Shown: piece by piece, positions 1-7,650 of the stretch | Numbering within the stretch: position 1 is the first letter of the stretch | Layout of the letters: each line of letters opens with the position of its first letter | NCBI GenBank assembly: GCA_937892945.1 | Contig: CALBIL010000026.1 | Span: 1 to 56,342 of the forward strand | Source of the DNA: an uncultured euryarchaeote | GTDB lineage: Archaea > Thermoplasmatota > Poseidoniia > Poseidoniales > Poseidoniaceae | Direction of reading: 5' to 3' | DNA length: 56,342 nucleotides | Translations under genes and position numbers: made by a program | The notes under the pieces: generated by a model | Database searches by the model: none | What the model was told of the DNA's origin: nothing | What the model saw: the letters and a program-made list of their open reading frames with translations, nothing else

Positions 1-596
1 ACAGGGTCAAGCATCCGCCAGAGATACCAGCTTGCTGCAGTTCTATACGGCATCCAGCGCTTCGATACTTCAAGCACTTTTACCTTTGAATCGGCCTCTG
101 GAACCAACTTCTGTACGGCTCGAATCAAACCGATGTCACCGATGCTAAATACATCTGGACGCATTAAGGTAAAAATCAGAATCATCTCCGAAGTCCAAGG
201 ACCTATTCCCCGAAAAGCGGTGAAGTGCTTGAGTAATTCTTTATCGGTAAACTCATCCCAATTCGGCAAGAGAAAGGCTTCGGAATCCATTGCGAGGCCA
301 TGGATGTAACTTGACTTCGAGCGTGTAAGCCCACAGGGTGCTAATTCTTCTGGAGTGAATGGACGTATCGCTTCGGGAGTGACTTCTCCAATCAATTCGA
401 CCAACCTCCCCCAAACAGCATCTGCAGCGATTACTGAGATCTGCTGGCCAACGATTGAACGAACCAATGTCGAGAAAAGGTCTCCCTTTCCTACAAGACT
501 TTCATTTGGGTAAGAACGGACCACAGACCCAAGGATTTCATCCTCTGCAAGATGGGCGTTGGCTTCGTCCCACCACGTCGGCTTACCGGTCTGCAT
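1..596 (-). CDS. alkA: AlkA-type DNA-3-methyladenine glycosylase (3' end beyond window)
   Basis: Base-excision repair glycosylase of the HhH-GPD superfamily that removes alkylated purines from DNA. Reading the complementary strand gives an open frame of 198 codons from an ATG, running off the window edge. It contains LVRSIVGQQIS (about residues 44-54), the helix-hairpin-helix core AFRGIGPWTSEMIL (127-140), and GDIGL with the expected catalytic Asp (about residue 154). These are the three landmarks of AlkA/MPG-II proteins. The C-terminal end is missing because of the window boundary, not because of a break in the gene. It is divergent from the next gene, with about 50 nt between the starts. 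Endonuclease III is less likely because no C-terminal iron-sulfur Cys cluster can be checked and the GQQIS signature favours AlkA. Confidence 0.9.
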   Translation of the reverse strand, partial: MQTGKPTWWDEANAHLAEDEILGSVVRSYPNESLVGKGDLFSTLVRSIVGQQISVIAADAVWGRLVELIGEVTPEAIRPFTPEELAPCGLTRSKSSYIHGLAMDSEAFLLPNWDEFTDKELLKHFTAFRGIGPWTSEMILIFTLMRPDVFSIGDIGLIRAVQKLVPEADSKVKVLEVSKRWMPYRTAASWYLWRMLDP

Positions 597-646
597 AGGC
601 TGAGAGAAGGCGTTGAGGTTTTGAGGGCTTGTCTCATGGCCTAACC

Positions 647-1120
647 ATGCGAGACGAACTCAAAGAGATTCTTGGATTGAAAAATGTCCTTCGCGCAGGA
701 TGGGTTCGAGCAGGTATTGAATCTCCCGAATCTGTTGCTGCCCATTCCTGGGGTATGTCGATGTTGGCACTCAAACTCGCACCAAAGGAATTGGATTTAG
801 CTCGAGTTCTTTCATTGTGTATTGTCCATGACATTCCCGAAGTACGTGTTGGTGATCTTACACCGCACGATGATACCTCCACGAAAGCAGAGGATGAATT
901 GAACGCCATGAAGGAAATGGCACCTGAATGGGTCGGCTTGTTTGAAGAGTATGAACAGGGCCAAACACCTGAGGCAAAATTTGTCAAACAGCTCGATAAA
1001 TTGGACATGGCACTTCAAGCCGAAATATATCAGTCCAAATCTGCGATTTCTTTTAGCGAATTCATTGAAAGCGCACGACTGCGTATCGACGATGAAGTTT
1101 TGAAAAACCTCTTGGGTTGA
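647..1120 (+). CDS. HD-domain phosphohydrolase (HDDC2/YfbR-like)
   Basis: Probable metal-dependent nucleotidase of the HD superfamily; relatives act as 5'-deoxynucleotidases. The 157-aa product has the N-terminal pattern RAGWVRAGIESPESVAAHSW, with the first metal His at about residue 33. It also has the HD pair in CIVHDIPEVRVGDLTP (H61, D62, then E65 and D70) and a late Asp in QLDKLDMALQA. This order and the short length match HDDC2/YfbR proteins. An in-frame TTG lies 18 nt upstream (629), but the ATG used here puts the protein start where relatives begin (MRDELKEIL). It lies head-to-head with the DNA glycosylase. The substrate is not shown by the sequence. Confidence 0.8.
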   Translation: MRDELKEILGLKNVLRAGWVRAGIESPESVAAHSWGMSMLALKLAPKELDLARVLSLCIVHDIPEVRVGDLTPHDDTSTKAEDELNAMKEMAPEWVGLFEEYEQGQTPEAKFVKQLDKLDMALQAEIYQSKSAISFSEFIESARLRIDDEVLKNLLG

Positions 1121-1181
1121 ATCTTTTTGACAATGAAGTTCCGACAAAAACAAAAGGGTGAGTCTACCGCCTGTGTAACAT

Positions 1182-1254
1182 AGCCCGATAGTGTAGGGGT
1201 CCATCATAACGGGTTTTGGTCCCGTTGACCTCGGTTCAAATCCGAGTCGGGCTA
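1182..1254 (+). tRNA. tRNA-Gln (anticodon UUG)
   Basis: A 73-nt cloverleaf. The acceptor arm AGCCCGA pairs perfectly with TCGGGCT and is followed by discriminator A. The anticodon stem ACGGG/CCCGT encloses loop TTTTGGT, with anticodon TTG at positions 34-36. The T arm is CTCGG-TTCAAAT-CCGAG. No CCA is encoded and there is no intron. The sequence resembles other archaeal tRNA-Gln. The roughly 160 bases after it, up to the next gene, hold only a short unconvincing open frame and no other RNA that I can see. Confidence 0.95.
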
Positions 1255-1415
1255 CCTCTAATACGTATTCTTACAGCGTAGCATTTCGAGTCATTTTTGA
1301 ATCACTATGAGTTTGTTTGCCTTCATGCTGGTACCCCCTAGAGGATTTGTAAAGGAAGTCATTACATTGGGCAAGTTCATCAATCAATTCCGATTGGCAT
1401 GGATAAGTGGGTCAA

Positions 1416-2264
1416 ATGGATATCAAAAAAATGGCAGTTCTTGGAGCCGGACAAATGGGAAATGGAATTACACAAGTTGCTGCTTGTGCTGGTTACCAAG
1501 TGACTATGATTGATATTCAACAAGAATACGTTGATAGAGGAATTGCAGCAATTGAGAAATCCCTTGCTAAACTTGTTTCAAAGGAACGAATGACACAAGA
1601 AGATGCAGATGCGGCACGTGGGCGTATCTCTCTTTCCATCGACCGCTCAGTATGTGCTGATTGTGACCTCGTTGTCGAGGCAGTTCCTGAAATTCTCGAT
1701 CTCAAAATCAGTATTTTCCAGGAACTCGATGCTCTCTGTAAGCCCGAGACCATCCTTGCATCAAACACTTCATCGATTTCCATTACAACGATTGCAGATG
1801 CTACCAATCGTCCAGACAAAGTCATTGGAATGCATTTCATGAACCCTGTTCCAATCATGAAGTTGGTTGAAATCATCAACGGCAAAGAGACCAGTGAACA
1901 GACCAACACAGCGGTAATTCAAGCATCTGAACAAATGGGGAAAACTGCACTTTCGTGCAACGATTCTCCAGGATTTGTTTCAAACCGTATCCTTTGCCCA
2001 ATGCTCAATGAAGCAATCTTAACGCTTCAAGAAGGTGTTGCACAACCAGAAGCGATTGACGGTATCATGAAACTTGGAATGAACCATCCGATTGGGCCAT
2101 TAGCTCTTTGTGACCTCATTGGATTGGATACTGTCCTTCATATTATGAATGTCTTGCATGAAGGAATGGGTGACGATAAATACGCACCTGCGCCTCTTCT
2201 CATTCAGATGGTTGCAGATGGAAAACTCGGTCGTAAAACCGGTCAAGGTTTCTATTCGTACTGA
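1416..2264 (+). CDS. hbd: 3-hydroxyacyl-CoA (3-hydroxybutyryl-CoA) dehydrogenase
   Basis: NAD(P)-dependent oxidation or reduction of 3-hydroxyacyl-CoA/acetoacetyl-CoA, a step of fatty-acid beta-oxidation or butyrate-type metabolism, in the cytosol. The 282-aa length equals that of stand-alone Hbd enzymes. The Rossmann motif GAGQMGNGI sits at about residues 8-16. The catalytic region [14 protein letters not shown] is present, as are [10 protein letters not shown] and the C-terminal dimerisation domain with [21 protein letters not shown] occurs 9 nt upstream in frame (1407), but the ATG gives the normal N-terminus [12 protein letters not shown]. No other beta-oxidation gene is adjacent, so the pathway direction cannot be told from context. 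Substrate chain length is unknown. Confidence 0.93.
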   Translation: MDIKKMAVLGAGQMGNGITQVAACAGYQVTMIDIQQEYVDRGIAAIEKSLAKLVSKERMTQEDADAARGRISLSIDRSVCADCDLVVEAVPEILDLKISIFQELDALCKPETILASNTSSISITTIADATNRPDKVIGMHFMNPVPIMKLVEIINGKETSEQTNTAVIQASEQMGKTALSCNDSPGFVSNRILCPMLNEAILTLQEGVAQPEAIDGIMKLGMNHPIGPLALCDLIGLDTVLHIMNVLHEGMGDDKYAPAPLLIQMVADGKLGRKTGQGFYSY

Positions 2265-2274
2265 AGGTGGGCTT

Positions 2275-3345
2275 TTGGGTCTCAAAGATACGTTGCAATT
2301 CTGGGCAATTGGGCGTTTTCTTTCGACCGTTGTCACTTCCTCGGAAGAAGCAATTGCTGGTAAGAAAGAGGCCGATAAGCGACTTGACCTTTTGGGCCGT
2401 CTTGCCGTATTTCGTGCAGGACTTTCCGGCTTAATCTCCGGACTTTTTGTAGTCGGAATGGCTTTTTTTCTCAAAGATTGGGAAGGGGCAGAGGGTCTAA
2501 GCGGCTGGGGTTTTATCGTGATTCTTACGGTTACCAGCAGTTTGACCACGGCCTTTGAATTACTCTTTCTCTACCGTGATTCATTAAGCACTGCTGCACG
2601 CATGGCCAAAATACTTGATATTCCCCAAGAAGAACTTGAAGAAGTAGAACTTGAAAACTCCATTCCACATTGGCTTATTCATGCAGCATTAGGTGCTCCA
2701 GGCTTCCACGGTATGATGTTTGGAATTGACCCTTTGGCCAAAATTGGTAAAGTCGGATTACTGATTCGTAAAGTTCTCAAGAAAATGCGAATCATTGCGA
2801 GCGCTACCGTGTTCAAGATGATCTTACGGCGAATGTGGGTTCGATTACTCGGTCGAGTTGCGATTCGTGCTTATGTGGAACTCATATCGCTTCCCGCCTT
2901 CATAGTTCTCAATATGATTGGAATGAATACAATGATGAAAGACATGCGTTCACGTTTGGTCGGGCACGAACTCATGCCAAAAGTGGTTCGTCATGCATTC
3001 CCCGAAGGTTTGGAAAACCTTTCACCAGGACTTCAAAGCGCTCTGCACAACGGTATGGGAGAACAAATTACGACTGCCCGTTTCATTCATCCCAATCAAA
3101 TCCGTGTACTTGACCTGCTTGGCGAACATGTGGTGGTTGACATGTTACCAAATGAAGATGAACATCGTCGGGCAAATCGCTTCCTCATCGCAGTATTTTC
3201 AATGTCGGGAAAGAATTCATGGCGTTGCCGAAAATTGATTCACCGATTGGAACTTCAATTAGGCCGTGATGAAAGTGTTACTGTTCGTCAAGAGATCTAT
3301 GATGCAATACATGATTTGACACCACTGACACGAACTTGGGCTTAA
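2275..3345 (+). CDS. membrane protein of unknown function
   Basis: I do not recognise the family. The product (about 356 aa) has two hydrophobic segments near the N-terminus (around LSGLISGLFVVGMAFF and GFIVILTVTSSL). A basic amphipathic middle follows (LLIRKVLKKMRIIAS). There is another hydrophobic stretch around AYVELISLPAFIVLNMIGMN and a soluble C-terminal part of about 130 residues. The chosen start is a TTG preceded at 5 nt by GGTG, within the pattern GAAGGTGGGC. An ATG at 2218 is also in frame but would overlap hbd by 47 nt and lacks a ribosome site. It is closely spaced behind hbd on the same strand and may be co-transcribed. The start is the main uncertainty; the reading frame itself is clearly coding. 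Confidence 0.65.
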   Translation: MGLKDTLQFWAIGRFLSTVVTSSEEAIAGKKEADKRLDLLGRLAVFRAGLSGLISGLFVVGMAFFLKDWEGAEGLSGWGFIVILTVTSSLTTAFELLFLYRDSLSTAARMAKILDIPQEELEEVELENSIPHWLIHAALGAPGFHGMMFGIDPLAKIGKVGLLIRKVLKKMRIIASATVFKMILRRMWVRLLGRVAIRAYVELISLPAFIVLNMIGMNTMMKDMRSRLVGHELMPKVVRHAFPEGLENLSPGLQSALHNGMGEQITTARFIHPNQIRVLDLLGEHVVVDMLPNEDEHRRANRFLIAVFSMSGKNSWRCRKLIHRLELQLGRDESVTVRQEIYDAIHDLTPLTRTWA

Positions 3346-3438
3346 CCTGAGCGTTTGTTTTTGTCGATCGAATTATAGAACCATTCATGGATTCAATCAA
3401 ATGGGCATAATCAAAAACCCTCTGTTCTTGCTTGAAGT

Positions 3439-4185
3439 ATGGCTAACGGTCCTTATGTCGTAACAGGTGCTTCCAAAGGTATTGGGAAGGCAATATCGCA
3501 ACAACTTGCGGCCCATGGCCACCCTGTCGTTGCGCTTGCCCGTCCTTCGAAAGAATTAGATGAAATTGGTAAAGAACTGGCATTTTCTTGCCCAGGCTCT
3601 TTGGCGATCGCTTGTGACCTCTCTCAACCTGGTGACATAAAACAGGCAACTGAACAGATAACAGAACGATTTCCTTGGATTGCAGGCTTGGTCCATAACG
3701 CAGGAACCATCTTCCCAGTATTGCCAATGGCTCAAATGGAGATTACGGCTTGGTCGCATTCAATAAGCGTCAATTTGATTGGTGTTCAAGATTTGACTCA
3801 ACGGCTACTAGCAAAGATGGGTGGTACACAGCAATCTCGAGTAACGACAATCTCGAGTGGAGCATCGTTACGCCCAGTAGAGTCTTGGTCGGCGTATTGT
3901 GTTGCAAAAGCCGGACTGGATATGTGGGCTCGTTGTTTAGCAACCGAATGTTTTGTCTCAAATATTAGCGCCATTGCCATTGCACCAGGGATTGTAGATA
4001 CTGGAATGCAAGCTGATATCCGTTCGATTGAACCCTCCCTCTTCCCAAAACATGCTAATTTTGTCAATCTCCATACATCCGGACAACTTGTTGCTAGCGA
4101 TGATGTGGCTCGACAGTTATTGCCACTCATACTCAATCATTCCATGGAGCAATCAGGCCAACGCTTTGATGTTAGGGAACTCTAA
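3439..4185 (+). CDS. short-chain dehydrogenase/reductase (SDR)
   Basis: NAD(P)H-dependent oxidoreductase of the classical SDR family. The 248-aa product shows the cofactor motif TGASKGIG at residues 9-16 and D60 in the ACDLS element. It also has NAG at 87-89, the catalytic Ser at 139/140 in TTISSGAS, and the YxxxK pair Y153/K157 in AYCVAK. The overall pattern, including IAPGIVDTGMQADIR, resembles sepiapterin-reductase or benzil-reductase (YueD) type SDRs, which act on small dicarbonyl or pterin substrates. The substrate cannot be assigned from sequence. It stands about 90 nt behind the previous gene. Confidence 0.88.
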   Translation: MANGPYVVTGASKGIGKAISQQLAAHGHPVVALARPSKELDEIGKELAFSCPGSLAIACDLSQPGDIKQATEQITERFPWIAGLVHNAGTIFPVLPMAQMEITAWSHSISVNLIGVQDLTQRLLAKMGGTQQSRVTTISSGASLRPVESWSAYCVAKAGLDMWARCLATECFVSNISAIAIAPGIVDTGMQADIRSIEPSLFPKHANFVNLHTSGQLVASDDVARQLLPLILNHSMEQSGQRFDVREL

Positions 4186-4250
4186 ATCCGAACGAAAAAG
4201 GAGCGAAGGGTGATAAGCCAGCACCTTGACAGCAGCAACAGAGGGATTCT

Positions 4251-4631
4251 ATGCCAGGTACAGACCGTGTTGAAATTCGAACTTTGAAAGTGGGACGCTT
4301 TTGCGTTGTTGACGGCCAAGCCTACAAAATTTTGAGTATTTCTACTTCCAAACCAGGGAAGCACGGTTCTGCTAAAGCACGTATTGAACTGGTCTCTCTG
4401 TTCTCTTCAAAGAAAATCTCTCACGTTGGCTCAGTCACCGATAGTATCAATGTCCCAATGATTGAGAAGGGTAAGGCAATTGTAACCCACATCGAAGGTG
4501 AAGAAGTTCACGCAATGAACATGAAAGACCATAGCATGATGATTCTCCCACTTGATCCCGAGATCGAAGTTGCTTCAGGCCAAGAAATTCTTTGGATGGA
4601 AGCACTTGACCGATACAAGATTGAACGTTGA
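4251..4631 (+). CDS. eif5A: translation initiation factor aIF5A
   Basis: Archaeal homologue of eIF5A/EF-P, which helps ribosomes through difficult peptide bonds. The 126-aa protein has the conserved loop STSKPGKHGSAKAR; K37 in PGKHG is the lysine that becomes hypusine or deoxyhypusine. An OB-fold C-terminal half follows (MKDHSMMILPLDPEIE). The start ATG is preceded by AGAGGGATTCT, a moderate ribosome site. The deoxyhypusine synthase gene is not in the window. Identity is very secure because of the length, the lysine loop and the end-to-end pattern. Confidence 0.97.
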   Translation: MPGTDRVEIRTLKVGRFCVVDGQAYKILSISTSKPGKHGSAKARIELVSLFSSKKISHVGSVTDSINVPMIEKGKAIVTHIEGEEVHAMNMKDHSMMILPLDPEIEVASGQEILWMEALDRYKIER

Positions 4632-4654
4632 ACTAAATCGACTTCTCTCAATTG

Positions 4655-4673
4655 AATTGTGAATGTCACAATT
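4655..4673. promoter_or_regulatory. perfect palindrome upstream of the UMF1-type transporter
   Basis: An 8+3+8 palindrome, AATTGTGA-ATG-TCACAATT, lies in the 94-nt gap between aIF5A and the transporter, 53 nt before the transporter ATG. As DNA it looks like a dimeric-repressor operator. As RNA it could form a 7-8 bp hairpin at the end of the aIF5A transcript, though no T-run follows. No regulator gene is adjacent, so the role is inferred. Confidence 0.4.
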
Positions 4674-4725
4674 TGAACATTTGACCGGTAATGTATTCAT
4701 AAGCCGAAGGAGTTCATCATAGTCT

Positions 4726-6756
4726 ATGTCCGAAGTTGGAACCGCAACTACGACTGAACCCTTTTCAGTCAACGCAGCCATGGAAAGCATGAGTGATACA
4801 GACAAAAAGTCGTTGAAAAGTTGGTATTTCTTTGATTGGGCAAACCAAGCTTATGCGCTTACAGTGATGACAGTTATTGCTCCTCAAGTGATGTCTGGAT
4901 TATACAACTATGCAACAGGAACACAAACTGGTGACGCCTTTTATGCCAAAGTATTGACGTTCTCGATGCTTTTCGTCGTCGTTACAGCGCCAGCACTTGG
5001 AGTCATAGCAGACCGAATGCCAATTAAGAAAAAGTTACTCAAATGGTATACTGTTGCAGGTGTTATTTTCACAGCTCTTATGGGCGCTGCACCCTACTTC
5101 GGTTCTGAAGGATACAAAATAATGGCTGTCATGTATGTGATTGGAACGGTTGGTTTTACTGGTGGAAACGTCATTTACTATTCATTTATGCCTTATCTCG
5201 CTGATAAGAGATGTATGGACCATGTGTCATCCAAAGGTTATGCCTATGGTTTCATGGGCGGTTCTATGCTTCTCATCTTCCACCTGATTATTCTCTTAGG
5301 TCCCTTTGGATGGGATGGTAACTTCCGCTTATCAACCATCTTTGTGACCTCTGCATTGTGGTGGTGGGGCTATGGTTACTTGATGTTCAAGTGGACTCCG
5401 GAACCTGAGATTCCTTCGGAAATGGAATGGGAAGGGCTCAAGCATGCGACAAAGGTTGCATATGGTCAAGTATTCACTACATTCAAAGAAATCAAGAAGT
5501 TCAAGATTTTAGCAATGTATCTTCTTGCTTATCTTCTGTTCTATGATGGTGTCAATACCATTGCCAGCATGGCAAGTGCATACGGAGATTCAGTTCTTCG
5601 ATTGAGTCTTCAATTGAACATCTATTTGCTTCTTACCGTTAACATCGTGGCAATTCCGATGACTTTACTGTTCGGTAAACTTGCCAACAAGAAAGGAACA
5701 AAGTTTGCTTTAATGCTCTCATTGATGATCTACTGTTGTGTTGCAGTTGTTGCAGCAGGCTTCGCACCTCTTGAACTTGATTCGACTGTTGAAGAAGACG
5801 GTACAGTGGCAGATGCAGAACGCTATGACTTCACTTTCACTTGGAATGAAAATGCAAGTATGTATGAAATGACGACATTGTATGACAAAGGATACGAAGG
5901 TTGGATCAGTGAAGAAGGTGCAGGTGATGATGAATTCCGAGATGCTTATGAGGAATATTTCCCGGCTCCTGATTACTCAACCGAATCCGCTTCAAGTTCT
6001 ATCGGGGCTGGAATTTTGATGTGTCTCGCTATTTTGGCAATTCTTGGGACATTTGGCGCAGGTATACTCTACATCCAAAATCTCGAAATGGGATGGAAAG
6101 GTGCACTCCTTGCTTTCCTTCTGGTTGGTTCAGGATTGTTTGCCGTTTCCATGCTCGCTGAAGACCAGGCAACCGAGGAAGTCTCTGTTCCTTCGATTAC
6201 TGCAGAAAATGCCGCTGCAATGGTTGCTGCTTTTACCGATGCGGATGACCATCGTTGGTCAATTCTCTTTGTCGGTGGTAATCTGAGTGGATCAGACGAA
6301 ATTGGCGACACGCATCCAACCAATGTTGACCAAGGTGGCCTTGCAGATGGTTACGCTTCGTGGATGCGCTCAAACGTCTGGGCTCCACTCGGAATGGGCG
6401 TAACTGCGCAGTGGATTACCCTCGGTATGTTTGTCGGTGTTGCTATGGGTGCTGCAGGTGCCCAGGCACGTTCCATGTTCACGATGCTTATTCCTGAAAC
6501 TCGAACTTCTGAATTCTTTGGTTTCTTTGGATTCCTTGGGAAGTCCGCTGCAATGATTGGAACGTTCTTATATGCGATTGCCAGCACTCAATTTGATAGC
6601 CGTGTGGCAATTTTGACCATCACGATTGTTATTCTTATGGGTACCTTCCTCACCAGTCGTATCGACCTTGAAGAAGGTATGCGAGTTGCTGCTGAAGAAG
6701 ATCGAATCGCTCGAGAAAACGGCCATGCCGGGTCGAAGTTTGCAGCTGATGACTGA
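4726..6756 (+). CDS. UMF1-family MFS transporter with a ~210-aa insertion
   Basis: Multi-pass membrane transporter of the major facilitator superfamily. The sequence SWYFFDWANQAYA (about residues 32-44) is the hallmark of the UMF1/Atg22-like family, and APALGVIADRMPIKKKLL fits the loop between helices 2 and 3. Family members are normally about 420-450 aa; this one is 676. The extra length lies between about residues 345 and 555. It starts with an acidic soluble segment rich in Asp, Glu and Tyr, then two more hydrophobic helices, then a second acidic segment, before the family pattern resumes at WITLGMFVGVAMGAAGAQ. Family members are linked to amino-acid or organic-acid efflux, but the substrate here is unknown. 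The ATG has GAAGGAG upstream, at rather long spacing. Confidence 0.8.
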   Translation: MSEVGTATTTEPFSVNAAMESMSDTDKKSLKSWYFFDWANQAYALTVMTVIAPQVMSGLYNYATGTQTGDAFYAKVLTFSMLFVVVTAPALGVIADRMPIKKKLLKWYTVAGVIFTALMGAAPYFGSEGYKIMAVMYVIGTVGFTGGNVIYYSFMPYLADKRCMDHVSSKGYAYGFMGGSMLLIFHLIILLGPFGWDGNFRLSTIFVTSALWWWGYGYLMFKWTPEPEIPSEMEWEGLKHATKVAYGQVFTTFKEIKKFKILAMYLLAYLLFYDGVNTIASMASAYGDSVLRLSLQLNIYLLLTVNIVAIPMTLLFGKLANKKGTKFALMLSLMIYCCVAVVAAGFAPLELDSTVEEDGTVADAERYDFTFTWNENASMYEMTTLYDKGYEGWISEEGAGDDEFRDAYEEYFPAPDYSTESASSSIGAGILMCLAILAILGTFGAGILYIQNLEMGWKGALLAFLLVGSGLFAVSMLAEDQATEEVSVPSITAENAAAMVAAFTDADDHRWSILFVGGNLSGSDEIGDTHPTNVDQGGLADGYASWMRSNVWAPLGMGVTAQWITLGMFVGVAMGAAGAQARSMFTMLIPETRTSEFFGFFGFLGKSAAMIGTFLYAIASTQFDSRVAILTITIVILMGTFLTSRIDLEEGMRVAAEEDRIARENGHAGSKFAADD

Positions 6757-6827
6757 ATCTAAACAGGTCTGATTACTGCTAATGTCGAAGGGCGTAACAT
6801 TAACACTCAAACGGCGGAGCGATTGAT

Positions 6828-7550
6828 ATGAAGGGCTTCAAGTTTGTACAAACTGTTGGTTCATTTGTCGTGATTTTGGTCATGATTCTGGTATGGGGTG
6901 TTCCTCTTGCTCCGGCAATTATGTTTTATGACTGGATGAACGGTTTGATCTTATTTGAACATGAATGGTTACAAGCGCTCGCAACCGGCCTTACACTTTC
7001 AAGTTCATTTATCGTGTACATTTTCTCGCTTCTGACTTTTTCGGCACTGTTACAATTCGTTCTTCATGTTCGTATCAAAGAAAAAACAATTGTCCCATTG
7101 GCATCCTTCACAACCATTCGGTGGGCATTCTGTGGGCAAATATTACGTTCAACTCGTCCTTGTCTTCAGCATTTTGTCCCCTCGTTTTTTGCAAATACCT
7201 ATTTCAGAGTATGTGGCGCTACAATTGGAAAAAACACTCAAATCAATACCTTTCGATTGAATGACCCAGGGCTCATCCGAATTGATGATGATTGTGTCAT
7301 TGGTGGTGGTGCTATCTTTAATGCACATTTAGTTGAAAGAGGGCAAATGATTTTCGCACCAATCCATTTGAAAACTGGTTCCTTACTTGGCACTGGCGCC
7401 ACTGTTCAACCTGGTGTTACCATCGAAGAGAATGCTGTTATTGCGAGTAATGCTTTGGTTCCGAAGTACCGAACGATTCCTGCTGGCGAAGTATGGGGCG
7501 GTTTACCTGCTGTTCGGATTCGAGGTTCTTCATCCCGTGACGAATCTTGA
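6828..7550 (+). CDS. membrane-anchored hexapeptide-repeat acyltransferase
   Basis: The 240-aa product starts with two or three transmembrane segments (about residues 10-32 and 50-78). A left-handed beta-helix region follows (about 129-233) with hexapeptide-type steps such as ATIGKNTQI, DDCVIGGGAIF, GSLLGTGATVQPGVTI and ENAVIASNA. It closes with the usual GEVWGGLPAVRI cap. That cap is typical of acetyl- or acyltransferases that modify sugars, lipids or peptides, and the helices place it at the cytoplasmic membrane face. Similar membrane-plus-hexapeptide units occur at the C-terminus of some non-ribosomal peptide synthetases. The acceptor is unknown. GGAGCGATTGAT precedes the ATG. Confidence 0.75.
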   Translation: MKGFKFVQTVGSFVVILVMILVWGVPLAPAIMFYDWMNGLILFEHEWLQALATGLTLSSSFIVYIFSLLTFSALLQFVLHVRIKEKTIVPLASFTTIRWAFCGQILRSTRPCLQHFVPSFFANTYFRVCGATIGKNTQINTFRLNDPGLIRIDDDCVIGGGAIFNAHLVERGQMIFAPIHLKTGSLLGTGATVQPGVTIEENAVIASNALVPKYRTIPAGEVWGGLPAVRIRGSSSRDES

Positions 7551-7650
7551 CCTTGAACCAGAACAAATACAACCACAAACAACAGCAACCTATTCAAACG
7601 GATTGCTCTACCTCAGGATGTACGCGTAGCGTATACCGGGTGTGAAATCA

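Noticed and set aside
1307-1513. Possible small gene between tRNA-Gln and hbd
   Set aside because: Runs into hbd in another frame; its second half is just the shifted hbd sequence and no ribosome site is present.
2100-2549. 149-codon minus-strand frame across the hbd end
   Set aside because: Straddles two plus-strand coding regions, is rich in Arg/Ser/Pro and lacks any recognisable pattern.
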